Made by a program: the position numbers and the translations under genes
NCBI GenBank assembly: GCA_025358395.1
Contig: JANYJT010000022.1
Coordinates: 1-15,046 of the forward strand
Direction: 5' to 3'
From: Bacteroidia bacterium
GTDB lineage: Bacteria > Bacteroidota > Bacteroidia > Bacteroidales > Prolixibacteraceae
DNA: 15,046 nucleotides
Shown here: piece by piece, positions 1 to 8,300 of the stretch
Layout of the letters: every line of letters begins with the position of its first letter
How positions within the stretch are numbered: the first letter of the stretch is position 1
The notes under the pieces: model-generated
The model's input: only the letters and a program-made list of their open reading frames with translations
What the model was told of the DNA's origin: nothing
Databases searched by the model: none

Positions 1-455
1 TTCAGCCTCTTCCAGCCGGTGTTTATGGATATCTTTTTTTGGACGCTCACCCTTTATTTGCTGTTGAGGTTTATTAACACTGCACACCACCTCTACCTGT
101 ACTTCTTGTGTATCTCCATTGGGTTTGGTATCCTGAATAAGTACAACCTGCTACTTCTTCTCACTGCATTGCTATTGGCCATCCCTTTCACCAAAATGCG
201 TAAAATTTTGCTGACAAAGGAATTTTTCACAACGGTCTTGATAACCTTTTTGATCGTCCTTCCCAATGTTATCCGGCACTTCATGGTAAGAGTTAAGAGA
301 TGGCCAAAATTACCGGGAATGATGCGGTTCGAAGATATGAGAACAACAAGTATTATCCGCTACCGCAGGATTACGCCGACATGCTTGGCTGGGAAGAGCT
401 TGCCGCCATTGCGAATCGGGCATGGCTTCCGGCAGAACACAAGGATCACTCAATC
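1..455 (+). pseudogene. Remnant of a family-39-type membrane glycosyltransferase (5' end outside the window)
   Basis: The frame is open from base 1. Up to about base 285 it encodes hydrophobic segments with the feel of dolichyl-phosphate-mannose-type (GT39/ArnT-like) transferases: FQPVFMDIFFW, then GFGILNKYN, then FLIVLPNVI. Homology stops there. In another frame, from about 297 to 455, comes a stretch I recognise as the C-terminal region of the same family (NNKYYPLPQDYADMLGWEEL, then LPAEHKDHSII). An in-frame stop (294-296) lies just before the second piece. About 200 codons that normally join the two pieces appear to be missing, and the usual ending (a NYGQAGA-like segment) is absent because sequence of the neighbouring convergent gene begins at 450. 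I read this as one gene with an internal deletion, a frame change and a lost 3' end. The family assignment rests on remembered family patterns. The open frames that run on past 455 are antisense to the next gene and not real. Confidence 0.72.
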
Positions 456-2906
456 ATCGTCCCCATCACCCTTTTTCTCCGCCGTAAAAAATGCTGCACG
501 AACCGGCGCCGGGCAGGGGCTGTCCAAACCATGGATGGCTGCCCAGATTACCTCATTGAATTTCGCATCCGGAATACGGTCTTCCTTGCTGAAATCAAAT
601 TTCTCGCTGAGTCTGGAAAATTTGCTTTGCTCCTTGTTTTTCAGGTTCAAATCCACCAGATTGGCTGTGGCATGAAACTCAGGGTGCGAGGCTGTGTTGT
701 TAAAACATCGCCACATGGGTTCGGCGGCAGCATCATATTGGCTCATTGGAGGGAGTCCGAGAATCAATTCGATGGTCCGCAGGGCAGAGCTGGTGGAGTA
801 CATGGTGTGGTCGACATAGCCCTGCTTGACAAATCCCCCGGCGACATAAGTGGTCGAGCGGTGGGCATCTACATGGTCCGGACCATTTTGCGCGTCGTCT
901 TCCAGGATAATGATGACACTCTCGTTCCAGATCGGCGAATGACTAAGGTGTTCAACCAATAGTCCGCAGGCCAGGTCATTGTCGGCATTGTGCGCTTTTG
1001 GTGTAGGCCGGCCAAGTTTAAGCCCTTCCGTGTGGTCGTTCCCGAATCGTATGGTATTTAATCTTGGCACTTTGCCGGCAGAAAGCATCGAATCGAACTC
1101 TTTTTTCCACAAATTGAAGCGTGCCGTATCCCGGATAGACATGTTAAATCCGGAGTAATTGGCACAAAAGTTGTCTTTCAGGGCAGGTATATTGGGCTTA
1201 AAATCATCCGAGATAAATTCGCCGTAACTGCGGTACGTGACGCCGAATCGCTTGCAAAAATCCCACAAAAATCCGTTTTTATTGTTGGCAACTTCCCGTT
1301 GGCCTTCTCCCGGATAAGAACCACCTCTGCCCCCGTAACTGACAGGCCAGTTCTTCTCCAGATAGTCAGTCGCATAGGCACCCATGGTCCAGTTATGACC
1401 ATCGGCACTCACTTCGCCATCTACGTAAAAATTGTCGAGCAGCACAAACTGTTTCGCCAGGTTGTGAAGGTTTGGGGTGACCTTTTCACCGAACAAAACG
1501 AGGGAAGGATCCCCGTTGCCTTCATGAATATCTCCCAGCACCTGGTCGTACGTTCTGTTCTCTTTGATCACATAAAATACATATTTGATGGGGGAGAGGT
1601 CTCCGACCCTGGAAGGTATCGGATTACCTGCTTCACCATTGGAAATCATCTCCTTATCTTTTGAGTAGGGCGTATTTTTGTAAACCAGCTGAGCGTAAAG
1701 TGCCAATTGGTTTTCGGTCGGTGTGGAAATAGCCTGCAGGGTTCCCCTAAACAAACCACCGATATACTGAACTTTGGCATTTTGGATGTCGGCATGCCGG
1801 GCAACCTGTTCATCTTTACTGACCGGACTAGGCCCGAAAGGATTGGCTTTGGAGGTCAGGCCTTTGCCATTGGTCACAAAAATATTGTTTTTGACGACCC
1901 TGACACATGTCGGATACCAGCCGGTAGGGATAAACCCTTTGCTTTTGCAATTGCCGGGAGTTGTCACATCAAAAACTGCCAGACAATTGTTGTCTGCATT
2001 GGCGATGTAAAGCGTTTTCTCATCTTCACTCAGAGCCAGACTATTGGTCGTTGAGCCGGAGGGAGAATTAGGATATAGTGCTGAATTTAGAATTTCGATC
2101 ACCCTGTTTTTTTCGGTCGAAATCACTGATACTGAATTGTCGTTGGCATTGCTTACGAAAAGGTATTTGCCATTGCGTGTTATGGCGATGTCATTTGGGT
2201 TGTCGCCTACCGGGATTGAGCCTTTGACCTGCTGTTTTTCAGTATCGAACAAGATTATTCTGTCGCAACCCCAGCACGAAACATAGAGCGTTTTGTTGTC
2301 ATCTGATAGCAGACAGGTATAACCCTCTCCGCCCAATGGAATCTGATTTTTGATTTTCTTCGCCTTTAAGTCGTAGACATAGAGCGAATTATTCTCTTTT
2401 GTGACGGTATAGAGCAGCTGCTGTTTGTCATCGACAGCGATACCCGCGATTGAAATTTTTACCGGCCATGGTTTGCCAAGCACCAGGGTATCATGTGGAA
2501 CGATTTTGTTGTTATTGATTTGGAAACGCATGATCCAGTTGTCGTTTCCGCCGGAGGCGTATAAATATTTGCCATCTTTTGAGAATGTCAGGCCCAGCCA
2601 ACTTTTGGCGGTGACCACAGAATCAAGCATCTGCATTTTCTCTGCATCGATCAATTGAACGCTCTGGTCGCTCTGACCGTTGTTGGTAACCGCCAATAGC
2701 TTCCCATTGGGGGATACCGCGATGTTTAACGGCAGATCACCAACTGGCAGCATTTTCCCAACAGGTGATAATTTCCAGCCATTCATCAGTGATACGCGTT
2801 TGGTTTCCAGCTCTTTGAGGGTTTGGGAATCAGCCTGATAGGAAATGAACATCATCAAAGCAATAACCGGAACAGTTAGAATATTTTTTATTCTTATGAT
2901 TAACAT
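450..2906 (-). CDS. Secreted YncE-type beta-propeller / alkaline-phosphatase-superfamily phosphoesterase fusion
   Basis: 818 residues. An N-terminal signal peptide (about 1-25, hydrophobic core VPVIALMMFI) predicts export to the periplasm or beyond. Residues about 50-350 form repeated YVTN/YncE-like propeller blades, with recurring phrases such as GDLPLNIAVSPNGK (56-69), GDNPNDIAITRNGKYLFVSN (234-253) and LALSEDEKTLYIAN. Residues about 440-735 are a phosphoesterase (phospholipase C/acid phosphatase type) domain: KENRTYDQ (448-455, with T452 the likely nucleophile), FYVDGEVSADGHNW, GNDHTEG (623-627 region) and EDDAQNGPDHVDAHRS (669-684), which supply the metal-binding Asp and His residues. The catalytic set looks complete. 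The architecture matches proteins annotated as bifunctional YncE/alkaline phosphatase family; the substrate is unknown. It ends in an acidic GDGDDD tail at the border of the glycosyltransferase remnant. Only a weak ribosome site precedes the ATG. It is transcribed divergently from the permease at 3060. Confidence 0.9.
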   Translation of the reverse strand: MLIIRIKNILTVPVIALMMFISYQADSQTLKELETKRVSLMNGWKLSPVGKMLPVGDLPLNIAVSPNGKLLAVTNNGQSDQSVQLIDAEKMQMLDSVVTAKSWLGLTFSKDGKYLYASGGNDNWIMRFQINNNKIVPHDTLVLGKPWPVKISIAGIAVDDKQQLLYTVTKENNSLYVYDLKAKKIKNQIPLGGEGYTCLLSDDNKTLYVSCWGCDRIILFDTEKQQVKGSIPVGDNPNDIAITRNGKYLFVSNANDNSVSVISTEKNRVIEILNSALYPNSPSGSTTNSLALSEDEKTLYIANADNNCLAVFDVTTPGNCKSKGFIPTGWYPTCVRVVKNNIFVTNGKGLTSKANPFGPSPVSKDEQVARHADIQNAKVQYIGGLFRGTLQAISTPTENQLALYAQLVYKNTPYSKDKEMISNGEAGNPIPSRVGDLSPIKYVFYVIKENRTYDQVLGDIHEGNGDPSLVLFGEKVTPNLHNLAKQFVLLDNFYVDGEVSADGHNWTMGAYATDYLEKNWPVSYGGRGGSYPGEGQREVANNKNGFLWDFCKRFGVTYRSYGEFISDDFKPNIPALKDNFCANYSGFNMSIRDTARFNLWKKEFDSMLSAGKVPRLNTIRFGNDHTEGLKLGRPTPKAHNADNDLACGLLVEHLSHSPIWNESVIIILEDDAQNGPDHVDAHRSTTYVAGGFVKQGYVDHTMYSTSSALRTIELILGLPPMSQYDAAAEPMWRCFNNTASHPEFHATANLVDLNLKNKEQSKFSRLSEKFDFSKEDRIPDAKFNEVIWAAIHGLDSPCPAPVRAAFFTAEKKGDGDDD

Positions 2907-2990
2907 AGGATTTTATTTGTGATCGTTAAAATGACAAAGAAGAAATTTCGGTTGGATCCGAACGTCAAAGTTCGTTAATAGTTTTCAATA

Positions 2991-3001
2991 ATCATAATGA
3001 T
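2991..3001. promoter_or_regulatory. 11-bp palindrome in the divergent intergenic region, repeated at 13130-13140
   Basis: The sequence ATCATAATGAT has two perfect 5-bp arms around a central base. It lies between the propeller/phosphoesterase gene (-) and the permease gene (+), about 60 bases before the permease start. The same 11-mer, extended to AATCATAATGAT, lies before the cytochrome-porin gene at 13130-13140. Shared dyads in two intergenic regions suggest a common regulator, but 12-mers can recur by chance in AT-rich spacers. No clear Bacteroidota promoter (TAnnTTTG) could be identified nearby. Confidence 0.3.
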
Positions 3002-3059
3002 GGGTTTTTGCATCAAATTACTATATTTAGGATCTTCTTTTATCTGCTAAAACTAAATC

Positions 3060-4472
3060 ATGGGACATCAGAGAACGCTGGTTAGAACCCTGGGACTGGG
3101 CTATGTCGTTATTTTTGTCATTGCAAATATCATTGGGTCAGGTGTCTATAAGAAGATAGCCCCGATGGCGGCGGAACTGCATTCGTCGGTTTGGATACTG
3201 ATGGCCTGGATTGTGGGCGGTATTATCACCCTCTTTGGTGCGTTAAGCAATGCTGAAGTGGCCGGACTGCTGGCTGATACCGGAGGTGATTTTGTCTATT
3301 TTAAGAAAATTTACAACCGGTTTTTCGCATTTTTATACGGGTGGTCCCTTTTCGCGGTGATTCAGACGGCCACTATCTCCTCACTTGCCTATGTTTTCGC
3401 GCAATCACTCAACAGCATCGTTCCCCTTCCACATATTTTATCTTCCCTGCAAGCGTTTTCGATCGGAGGGGTGTTTTATCCTTTTCAGGATTTTGGCGTC
3501 AAGCTGGCGGCTATTTTGCTGATTCTGCTGTTGACCTTTCTCAATATCTCCGGACTAAAAAGTGGTGCAGGAGCGAGCAAAGCTATCCTTTTCCTGGTAG
3601 GGACAGGTCTTCTGGTCATCGTTGTCTTTGGGTTGAGCCATGTAAAGTCAGTACCTGCCAACTTTATGGATGTCAGGGAACTGACCAATGGAACTGTTTC
3701 GCTCTCTTCCTTCTATACGGCCATGCTGGCGGCTTTCTGGGCTTACCAGGGATGGGTTTCCGTTGGCTTTATCGGAGGGGAAGTTAAAGATCCCACCAAA
3801 AATATCCCGAAAGGAATTGTCATAGGAGTATTTGTGATCATTTTTATCTATCTGCTTGTCAACATCACCTATTTGTCCCTGATGTCAATCCCTCAATTGG
3901 AGCAGGTTTATACTTCCGGCAACCAAATCGCTGCTGTTGAGGCGGTTCGCAGTTTCTGGGGATCAGGCGGAGTACTTTTTATCTCCTTGCTTATTTTGGT
4001 AACGACACTTGGATGCACCAATGCCAGCATTCTCACCGGTGCCCGTCCTTATTATGCCATGGCCAGGGAGAAACTCTTCTTTCCCGGAGTTGCCAAGCTT
4101 AACAGTGCCAATGTCCCATCCAATTCGCTGCTTTGGCAGGGAATTTGGGCTTCGGTGCTGGTGTTGTCAGGTACCTTTGATCAGTTGACAGACATGATTA
4201 TTTTTGCCGTTTTCATCTTTTATGGTGCGACCTCGCTGGGAGTCATCATTCTGCGTCGCAGGATGCCTGATGCCCCGAGACCTTACAAAGTTTGGGGATA
4301 TCCTGTTGTTCCGATTGTTTATATATTGTTCTGCATTGGATTGTTTATCAATACTGTTGTTGCGAGGCCAAGAGAAGCGGCCATTGGAATGGTACTTATT
4401 CTCGCAGGTATTCCGGTTTATCTGTATTTGCAAAGTAAGAATGTGAAACAAACGGAGGATACCGAAAAGTAG
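3060..4472 (+). CDS. APC-superfamily amino acid/polyamine permease
   Basis: 470 residues, the usual length for the amino acid-polyamine-organocation family, with about 12 hydrophobic segments. TM1 carries the conserved unwound-helix motif IIGSGVY (about residues 24-30), where the amino acid backbone is usually bound. TM6 holds the AFWAYQGW segment, comparable to the aromatic substrate-gate region. Later segments include GGVLFISLLILVTTLGCTNA (TM8) and FAVFIFYGATSLGVIIL (TM10), and the loop RRRMPDAPRPYKVWGYPVVP before TM11 is typical of the family. It sits in the inner membrane and probably exchanges or imports an amino acid; the substrate cannot be read from the sequence. The ATG at 3060 is chosen because it places a short cytoplasmic tail before TM1. 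The acyltransferase gene starts 13 bases after its stop, so the two are probably co-transcribed. Confidence 0.9.
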   Translation: MGHQRTLVRTLGLGYVVIFVIANIIGSGVYKKIAPMAAELHSSVWILMAWIVGGIITLFGALSNAEVAGLLADTGGDFVYFKKIYNRFFAFLYGWSLFAVIQTATISSLAYVFAQSLNSIVPLPHILSSLQAFSIGGVFYPFQDFGVKLAAILLILLLTFLNISGLKSGAGASKAILFLVGTGLLVIVVFGLSHVKSVPANFMDVRELTNGTVSLSSFYTAMLAAFWAYQGWVSVGFIGGEVKDPTKNIPKGIVIGVFVIIFIYLLVNITYLSLMSIPQLEQVYTSGNQIAAVEAVRSFWGSGGVLFISLLILVTTLGCTNASILTGARPYYAMAREKLFFPGVAKLNSANVPSNSLLWQGIWASVLVLSGTFDQLTDMIIFAVFIFYGATSLGVIILRRRMPDAPRPYKVWGYPVVPIVYILFCIGLFINTVVARPREAAIGMVLILAGIPVYLYLQSKNVKQTEDTEK

Positions 4473-4485
4473 TCTGTTATCAGAT

Positions 4486-5367
4486 ATGGAAAAATCAGGA
4501 TACTATCTTTTAAGGTCTTTTACATGGTTGATTCAGAGGTTACCATTGTGGTTTCATTACCTTGTATCTGATCTGTTTTTCTTCGTCGCTTATTATCTCA
4601 TTCGATACCGGCGTACTGTTGTAGCTACAAATTTGGCTAACTCGTTTCCGGGTAAGAGTATGAAAGAAAGGGAGTTGATTGCCAAAAAATTCTACAGCCA
4701 TTTCTGTGATACCATTTTTGAAACGCTTTACTTCGACCGGAGTTCAGAGAAAGAGATGAAAAAGCGTGTGGTCTACCTCAATCCGGAATTGTTGAACGGA
4801 TATCTCGACGAGGGACGGCAGGTTCTTGCTTTTTTTGGTCATTACAACAATTGGGAGTGGTTTTGCAATCTGGGGCTCTATACGAATCACCGTTTGTATG
4901 CGGTATACAAGAAGATTAAAAACCCGGGGTTCGAGTTATTTTACAAAAAGCTGCGAAACAGGTTTGGTGCCATCCCTCTGGAAAGGGCAGATACTTTCAA
5001 ACAATTGTACGATGACCATAGAGAGGGAATCCCTTCGATGTCTGCCTTCCTGTTCGATCAGACCCCCAGGATTTATGAGATAAAACATTGGATCACTTTC
5101 CTGAACCAGGATACTCCAGTGGTATTGGGAGCCGAAAAGATTGCTCAGAAACTCAACTCGGTTGTACTTTTTCTTTACTCCAGAAAAGTAAAACGGGGTT
5201 ATTATGAGACGGAATTCAGACTGGTCACCGACAAGGCGAAGACACTTCCCCAGTATGAGATCACCGATACCTGCAACGCCCTTTTGGAGCAGCAGATCAT
5301 CGAACAGCCTGAAAATTGGCTCTGGTCCCATAAGCGTTGGAAACATAGAAGAGAACAAACTCCTTAA
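4486..5367 (+). CDS. Lysophospholipid/lipid A acyltransferase (LpxL/HtrB family)
   Basis: 293 residues, normal for the LpxL/LpxM (HtrB/MsbB) family, which transfers a secondary acyl chain onto the lipid A precursor at the inner membrane. An N-terminal hydrophobic segment (about 21-40, LWFHYLVSDLFFFVAYYLIR) anchors it. The catalytic HX4E motif is present as GHYNNWEW, with H119 and E124. The segment YRRTVVATNLANSFPGKS (about 41-58) matches the family pattern R..V..NL...FP. A conserved middle region (DQTP near residues 188-194) and the final ENWLWSHKRWKHRRE (about 277-291) also fit; this PE-x-W-x-W-x-H/R-RW ending is typical. Bacteroidota often carry several paralogues, and some members acylate other lipids such as ornithine or aminolipids, so the exact acceptor is uncertain. 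The 3' end lies within a large inverted repeat that may stop transcription. Confidence 0.9.
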   Translation: MEKSGYYLLRSFTWLIQRLPLWFHYLVSDLFFFVAYYLIRYRRTVVATNLANSFPGKSMKERELIAKKFYSHFCDTIFETLYFDRSSEKEMKKRVVYLNPELLNGYLDEGRQVLAFFGHYNNWEWFCNLGLYTNHRLYAVYKKIKNPGFELFYKKLRNRFGAIPLERADTFKQLYDDHREGIPSMSAFLFDQTPRIYEIKHWITFLNQDTPVVLGAEKIAQKLNSVVLFLYSRKVKRGYYETEFRLVTDKAKTLPQYEITDTCNALLEQQIIEQPENWLWSHKRWKHRREQTP

Positions 5368-5400
5368 TTTTCCTGCCCGGAAATTACAGAGCTTGTTCTC
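5351..5400. terminator. Long imperfect inverted repeat between convergent genes, possible bidirectional terminator
   Basis: Outer arms GAGAACAAACTC (5351-5362) and GAGCTTGTTCTC (5389-5400) pair over 12 positions with one mismatch. Inside them TTTCC (5369-5373) pairs with GGAAA (5379-5383) around the loop TGCCC, and flanking TAA/TTA bases extend the inner stem with a small bulge. The left arm overlaps the last codons of the acyltransferase gene, and the right side precedes the 3' end of the GH2 gene on the other strand. There is no strong T-tract on either side, so factor-independent termination is inferred from position and structure only. Confidence 0.5.
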
Positions 5401-5430
5401 GTGTCTGGAAATTTAAGAATTCGGCCTTTC

Positions 5431-8217
5431 CTACCTGGATATCAAAGAGAACCTATTTTCCTCCACATTCCAGCCCTTTACCAGCAACTCAATTTTCTTT
5501 CCGGTCAATGCGGCAGTCGAAGCACTTACTTTCGCAGCGATCGATTCGCCGGGTGCCAGCGAAAAATAGTTCGACGTCCAGAAAGCAGGAAGGATCTCTT
5601 CCTCATTGTTCATCAATCTTGGGTTGATAAAGAATGCCAGTTTTTTGCTGTTGTTGGTGAATTTTACACTCCAGACTGTTTCACTTTTGATTTGCTCCTT
5701 TTTCAGGATTGTCGTGGCTACCTCAGTGCGGGGCATGGATTGCAAAGAAGTATAGTTGTTATCCGCAGAAAGCCAGTAAACATTGTGAGAGATCACTTTT
5801 CCACCGGCATCTTTCAGGTTTAAAACCACGAAATTGACATCTTTGGAAGCTACCAGTACATTTGAAAGGGAGAAACTCTCTTTGACATCGGAAACACCCA
5901 GGCTCACTTTCGCACTTTGATGCGACAGAACTTTCGAATCCAATCCATAAACATCGGCTTCCACCGTTAGGTTTGGCACAGCCCGATAGGTTCTGTTGAT
6001 GGCAGATACCACATAGTCCAGGGGGTTTAACTGTATGTGAACCGGTTCACAGCTGTTCTGCATGAAATAATACCCGGCGTTGGGCTCGAGGTACCAGTCG
6101 TACACCTGCCAGACCACGCTCGGAAAAGCCGCGTTGAGTTTCCAGAGCATGATTCCGCCGATATCGTTCAGTTTGTGTCCGGCTGCTTCGAAGGTACCCT
6201 GGTAACCGGTGGCATTCATCAGCTGCATCTTGTCGGAAAATTCTTCCATCGATTTTGGAGCGCCGTATCTTTTAACCATCGCCTCATAATATTTATCATA
6301 TTTCCCGTTTCCGGTGGCGGCATCGTGGTAACCCCAGGAGTTGTTGAGGGGGAAGGGCAATTTGGTATCCCAAACCAGATTGGGGATGATCTTGATCAGT
6401 GAATTGTAGGTCGGCTGGGAAGGCAATCCGGTTTCATCCTTGAAAACCCAGTCCTTGGCATTGTCGGCCAATCTGAAATATTCTCTTGAATCCTGCCAGG
6501 TATAGGGACCGCTGCTATAAACACCGCAGGCTTTGTTGTCGGGCCATGAGCCGCTAAAGCCTGCAGGTAACTTGGCATAGCCTGATGAACTAGGGATGAA
6601 AGGCCTTGTGCCATCGAGTTTGATCACACTTTCACGCATTTTTTCGTAGACATCTTTCCTGATGTGCCCTTCGTTTCCGCCTGTCCATAGCAACAAACTG
6701 GCATGGTTTCGAATCCGGTAGATGGTATTGGTGACGTTTTTTTCAAATATTTCGGGTTGCAATGGCCAATCGGTAGAACCTTTGAATTCCCCATGTGTGT
6801 CGCCGGTTACCCAGAAATCGGACCATACCAGCAATCCGTAACGATCAGCCAGGTCGAAGAACGTGTCGTTGGGAGTAACGCCCCCGCCCCATATACGCAC
6901 CAGGTTGATGTTGGAATTGCGGCAGAGATGCAGTTCTGCATCATATCGTGCCGAATCCCGGTTCAGCATCATATCGGGTACCCACGCGCCGCCGGTGAGC
7001 TGGATCCTCTGACCATTCACGAAGAATTCACGGCGTAATAACTTACCTGGAACCTCTTCCGCTTTGGTACTGATGGTGCGGATGCCAAAAACGAAGGAAG
7101 TATCATCTGTGCAGGTGCCGTTGGTCTCGTATTTCAGGCGAATCCGGTATAAATTGGCCTGTCCATATCCATTTGGCCACCACAGACGGGGCTGTTTGAC
7201 AAGCAGTTGGGTCGTATTTGATGAATTCAAAGCTACCGCGGATTGCGCATTGGCAGCGATTGTAATTTCCTTCGAGAATTGGAGAGAAGAACCGGTAAAA
7301 TTTTCAGGATTAATGGTGACTGATAAAGTCCCGTTGGAAGGCTTAGCACCATGATTGGATAAATTGAGATTGAGTGAAATCTTTGCAGCTGATGTATCGG
7401 GAAGATTGGGCAGTTCGGTGATTATCTGAGGCTGAACAATGGTTACATCACCCGAGGTGCGCAGGATGACAGGCTGCCAGATTCCCATATTCCTGTCGCG
7501 TACGGGTGGCATCCAGTCCCAGCCAACGGAACAAACCATGGTCACATTTTTACCGATATCCCCGGTAGGTCCACCATTTTCAAAGAAATCGTCCATGGCT
7601 TTTAACTGTTCCTTTGCCGGTAACCCCGGAAAATCGAGCGGATAAATTTTCACTGCCAGCGCGTTTTCTTCTCCGGCGAGAATATTTTTACTCACATCGA
7701 AGCTGTATTCGGCAAACATTCCCGCCATTTGGGTTGAATCGGCAAGTTGTTGTCCGTTGATCCAGACCGCGGCTCTGTAATTGATCCCTTTGAAGATCAG
7801 CTGGAAATGGCGCCCATTATCTGCAGCGGGCACCTTGAATGTGGTGCGGTACCAGTATGGCTTCTTCCAGGGATTGGGAACATTTGGTAGGTGGCTGTAT
7901 TGCTCCAGGTTGTAGGTCTTGTTGAATTCGTCGGAAGCATCCGGTATCAGCATGTTGTTCATGCCGGAATAGGGATCCGGGTAGACACGGTTGGCCACCA
8001 GGCCGGTCAGCACCGTGCAGGGGACTTTTACCGGCAGCCAGTAAACGTTTGAGCGGTATGCTGCCTTTGAGATTTGTTCTCCGCTTGCCTGAATCAATTC
8101 TGAGGATTGCAATTGAAACCTGGAGAGTTTTTCCTGTTTGATTTTCTGATTCTGCGCTTGAATCAACGTATTTTGCATACAGATGGAAAGCAGCAGAATT
8201 GATGCGAAGATTTTCAT
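5431..8217 (-). CDS. Secreted glycoside hydrolase family 2 enzyme (exo-glucosaminidase / endo-beta-mannosidase-like)
   Basis: 928 residues with a signal peptide (core FASILLLSIC, likely cleavage after A21 in IQAQ). Domains in order: sugar-binding jelly-roll (about 40-255, with WYRTTFKVP, GINYRAAVWINGQ and GWDWMPPVRDRNMGIW), immunoglobulin-like sandwich (about 256-385), TIM barrel (about 390-710), and C-terminal beta domains. In the barrel, WTGGNEGH gives the N-E pair with E516 as likely acid/base, and FKDETGLPSQPT gives E595 as likely nucleophile, 79 residues on, a spacing normal for clan GH-A. The region LNDIGGIMLWKLNAAFPSVVWQVYDWYLEPNAGYY resembles the exo-beta-D-glucosaminidase (CsxA) and plant endo-beta-mannosidase branch rather than LacZ. 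GH2 hydrolyses beta-linked galactosides, mannosides, glucuronides or glucosaminides with retention. The exact substrate is not determined. It follows the Gfo/Idh/MocA gene on the same strand, 83 bases downstream. Confidence 0.9.
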   Translation of the reverse strand: MKIFASILLLSICMQNTLIQAQNQKIKQEKLSRFQLQSSELIQASGEQISKAAYRSNVYWLPVKVPCTVLTGLVANRVYPDPYSGMNNMLIPDASDEFNKTYNLEQYSHLPNVPNPWKKPYWYRTTFKVPAADNGRHFQLIFKGINYRAAVWINGQQLADSTQMAGMFAEYSFDVSKNILAGEENALAVKIYPLDFPGLPAKEQLKAMDDFFENGGPTGDIGKNVTMVCSVGWDWMPPVRDRNMGIWQPVILRTSGDVTIVQPQIITELPNLPDTSAAKISLNLNLSNHGAKPSNGTLSVTINPENFTGSSLQFSKEITIAANAQSAVALNSSNTTQLLVKQPRLWWPNGYGQANLYRIRLKYETNGTCTDDTSFVFGIRTISTKAEEVPGKLLRREFFVNGQRIQLTGGAWVPDMMLNRDSARYDAELHLCRNSNINLVRIWGGGVTPNDTFFDLADRYGLLVWSDFWVTGDTHGEFKGSTDWPLQPEIFEKNVTNTIYRIRNHASLLLWTGGNEGHIRKDVYEKMRESVIKLDGTRPFIPSSSGYAKLPAGFSGSWPDNKACGVYSSGPYTWQDSREYFRLADNAKDWVFKDETGLPSQPTYNSLIKIIPNLVWDTKLPFPLNNSWGYHDAATGNGKYDKYYEAMVKRYGAPKSMEEFSDKMQLMNATGYQGTFEAAGHKLNDIGGIMLWKLNAAFPSVVWQVYDWYLEPNAGYYFMQNSCEPVHIQLNPLDYVVSAINRTYRAVPNLTVEADVYGLDSKVLSHQSAKVSLGVSDVKESFSLSNVLVASKDVNFVVLNLKDAGGKVISHNVYWLSADNNYTSLQSMPRTEVATTILKKEQIKSETVWSVKFTNNSKKLAFFINPRLMNNEEEILPAFWTSNYFSLAPGESIAAKVSASTAALTGKKIELLVKGWNVEENRFSLISR

Positions 8218-8244
8218 TGGGGAATTTTTTTATGGGTAACATGA

Positions 8245-8276
8245 AGGCAGGAGGACAGATTGCTGACCTCCTGCCT
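8245..8276 (-). terminator. Perfect 10-bp-stem hairpin between the oxidoreductase and GH2 genes
   Basis: AGGCAGGAGG (8245-8254) and CCTCCTGCCT (8267-8276) are exact inverted repeats around a 12-base loop. On the transcribed (minus) strand the hairpin lies after the stop of the oxidoreductase and ends 27 bases before the GH2 start codon. It is G+C-rich in an otherwise AT-rich spacer. No T-tract follows directly, so it may be a partial terminator, an mRNA-stabilising or processing hairpin that sets the ratio of the two products, or a regulator site. Which of these holds is inference. Confidence 0.5.
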
Positions 8277-8300
8277 GTTATAAAACTGTGATTTATTTAG

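Noticed and set aside
286..675. Continuation of the first frame past base 285
   Set aside because: After the membrane segments the translation loses all family resemblance, becomes low in hydrophobicity and runs antisense into the phosphoesterase gene.
300..962. Long open plus-strand frame starting with an ATG at 300
   Set aside because: Only the part up to about 455 resembles a protein (the glycosyltransferase remnant). The remainder is antisense to the well-supported phosphoesterase gene.
3007..3029. Possible Bacteroidota promoter (TTTG ... TATATTTA) before the permease
   Set aside because: The spacing between the two elements is only 11 bases, too short for the -33/-7 arrangement, and the -7 box is imperfect.
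5401..5823. Open plus-strand frame opposite the GH2 3' end
   Set aside because: It is a shadow of the GH2 coding sequence, with Arg/Ser/Pro-rich composition and no recognisable motif.
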